A stretch of 7,732 nt of DNA from an uncultured Candidatus Melainabacteria bacterium (GTDB lineage: Bacteria > Cyanobacteriota > Vampirovibrionia > Gastranaerophilales > Gastranaerophilaceae): contig CAKURN010000065.1 in the NCBI GenBank assembly GCA_934675695.1, positions 1 through 7,732 on the forward strand. The letters run 5' to 3'. Positions within the stretch are counted from its first letter, which is position 1; each line of letters opens with the position of its first letter. The notes below the pieces were generated by a model. The model was given only the letters and a program-made list of their open reading frames with translations. It ran no database searches and was not told where the DNA came from. Made by a program: the position numbers and the translations under genes. Shown in pieces: positions 7,058-7,732 of this stretch.

Positions 7058-7086
7058 ATTATAGCATTGTTTCATCGAAAATGAAA
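7058..7086 (-). promoter_or_regulatory. Extended -10 promoter of the rimP-nusA operon
   Basis: Read on the minus strand, TGCTATAAT (7066-7058) is a perfect TGnTATAAT extended -10 element. A weak -35, TTTCAT, lies 17 nt upstream (7086-7081), as is typical when the extended -10 carries recognition. Transcription would start near 7051, giving a leader of roughly 83 nt before the rimP ATG. The TTTCAT and an ATGAAA copy at 7075-7070 (minus strand) also form a 6-bp inverted repeat across the spacer. Confidence 0.75.
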
Positions 7087-7108
7087 GTTTTATTTAATTT
7101 TTGTTAAT

Positions 7109-7732
7109 TTATGCAATATATTCACCCAATCTTTGAATACAAGCTTGGTAATATCCTTGACCGGCTGAACCCGTGCCTTTCGCAACGTCACCTTGGAAAT
7201 AACAACCAAGTGCAGCTTGTTGTGAACCTGTTTTTTCATACCAATATCTATCGCATAAGATTGCCATTTCTAGGTTTTTACGTGGGTCTTTTCTATCTTC
7301 TGCGGTATAAGAATGGTTTCTCATTACGGCAGTGTCTGTAGCACATTCTACGTGAATTTGTCCAAGTCCATAGGCTTTACCATTATCACCAAGTTTTATG
7401 CTTCCATCTGCATTATATTGGCTCAAGCCTGATTCTTGACACATTTGTGCTATGAATAAAACAGGGTCTATTGTATTATTACCAAATTCTTCATCAGCAC
7501 AGAGTTTTGCTATATAATCGGCTGTTTCTTCATCAGAACTAAATCCTAGAGAACTTGTAAGATTGCCAAACATATTAAAAGCATCTCCGCCTGCTTCTTT
7601 TAATCTGTTTAATAAAGCTTTGCCATCAGTTTTGTCACCGTATTCGCTTTCTAATTTTTGTGCTTCCATTTCATCAATCTTTTTGTTGATTGTATCAAGA
7701 TTGATTTGTTGGGTTTCTAAGTTTTTTCTTGC
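7109..7732 (-). CDS. Lytic transglycosylase-like (SLT fold) protein, 5' end missing
   Basis: The frame stays open to the window edge. An internal Met codon at 7669 has no ribosome site, so the gene very probably starts outside. About 207 codons are visible. The N-terminal part (Q/K/E-rich, codons before about 7640) looks helical and linker-like. The C-terminal domain resembles soluble lytic transglycosylase/lysozyme folds, which cleave peptidoglycan glycan strands. Counting from the Met at 7669, Glu79 in FIAQMCQESGLSQYN fits the catalytic Glu-Ser pair, and AYGLGQI (99-105) fits the GLMQ-type motif. The usual later YNAG motif is replaced by CYFQGD. Four cysteines lie in the catalytic domain. 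The export signal, if any, would be upstream. It could act in cell-wall remodelling, in a secretion or conjugation machine, or be prophage-derived; nothing nearby decides this. Confidence 0.75.
   Translation of the reverse strand, partial: ARKNLETQQINLDTINKKIDEMEAQKLESEYGDKTDGKALLNRLKEAGGDAFNMFGNLTSSLGFSSDEETADYIAKLCADEEFGNNTIDPVLFIAQMCQESGLSQYNADGSIKLGDNGKAYGLGQIHVECATDTAVMRNHSYTAEDRKDPRKNLEMAILCDRYWYEKTGSQQAALGCYFQGDVAKGTGSAGQGYYQACIQRLGEYIA

Noticed and set aside
1..7732. CRISPR array, tRNA/rRNA genes, insertion sequence ends
   Set aside because: No regularly spaced repeats, no cloverleaf-like segments with a conserved T-loop, and no transposase or paired terminal repeats were seen on either strand.

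Overview
The window is AT-rich bacterial DNA in which every gene I can support lies on the minus strand, so the text reads right to left. Shine-Dalgarno sites of the AAGGAG type, standard ATG starts and factor-independent terminators point to a bacterium using the ordinary code. A membrane hydrogenase-type complex suggests an anaerobe. My tentative guess is a gut-type low-GC lineage, such as the non-photosynthetic cyanobacterial relatives (Gastranaerophilales/Melainabacteria) or another uncultured anaerobe. This is not proven by anything in the window.

Right part (7732 to about 6970): the 3' portion of a lytic-transglycosylase/SLT-fold protein, followed by a compact control region. That region holds an extended -10 promoter (TGCTATAAT), a 17-bp palindrome over the predicted transcription start, and a strong hairpin with a U-tract ending exactly where the rimP ribosome binding site begins. 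This looks like a transcription attenuator in the leader of the rimP-nusA operon. It fits a gene pair whose product, NusA, is itself a pausing and termination factor.

Middle (6967 to about 5155): rimP (30S maturation) and nusA (transcription elongation/termination) overlap by 8 nt. NusA ends in a long acidic tail. A perfect 14-bp-stem terminator follows nusA, so the usual downstream partners (ylxR, infB, rbfA) are not in this operon.

Left part (5015 to 1): a tight operon of four integral membrane subunits of a hydrogenase-4/formate-hydrogenlyase-type complex, in the order hyfB, hyfC, hyfE, hyfF. A fifth gene begins at position 13 and runs off the window; it is probably a catalytic-arm subunit. 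HyfB and HyfF are antiporter-like proton-channel subunits, HyfC is the NuoH-like anchor and HyfE carries NuoK-like features. Together they would form the ion-pumping membrane arm. No hydrophilic [NiFe] or iron-sulfur subunit lies inside the window, so whether the complex is a true hydrogenase cannot be decided here.
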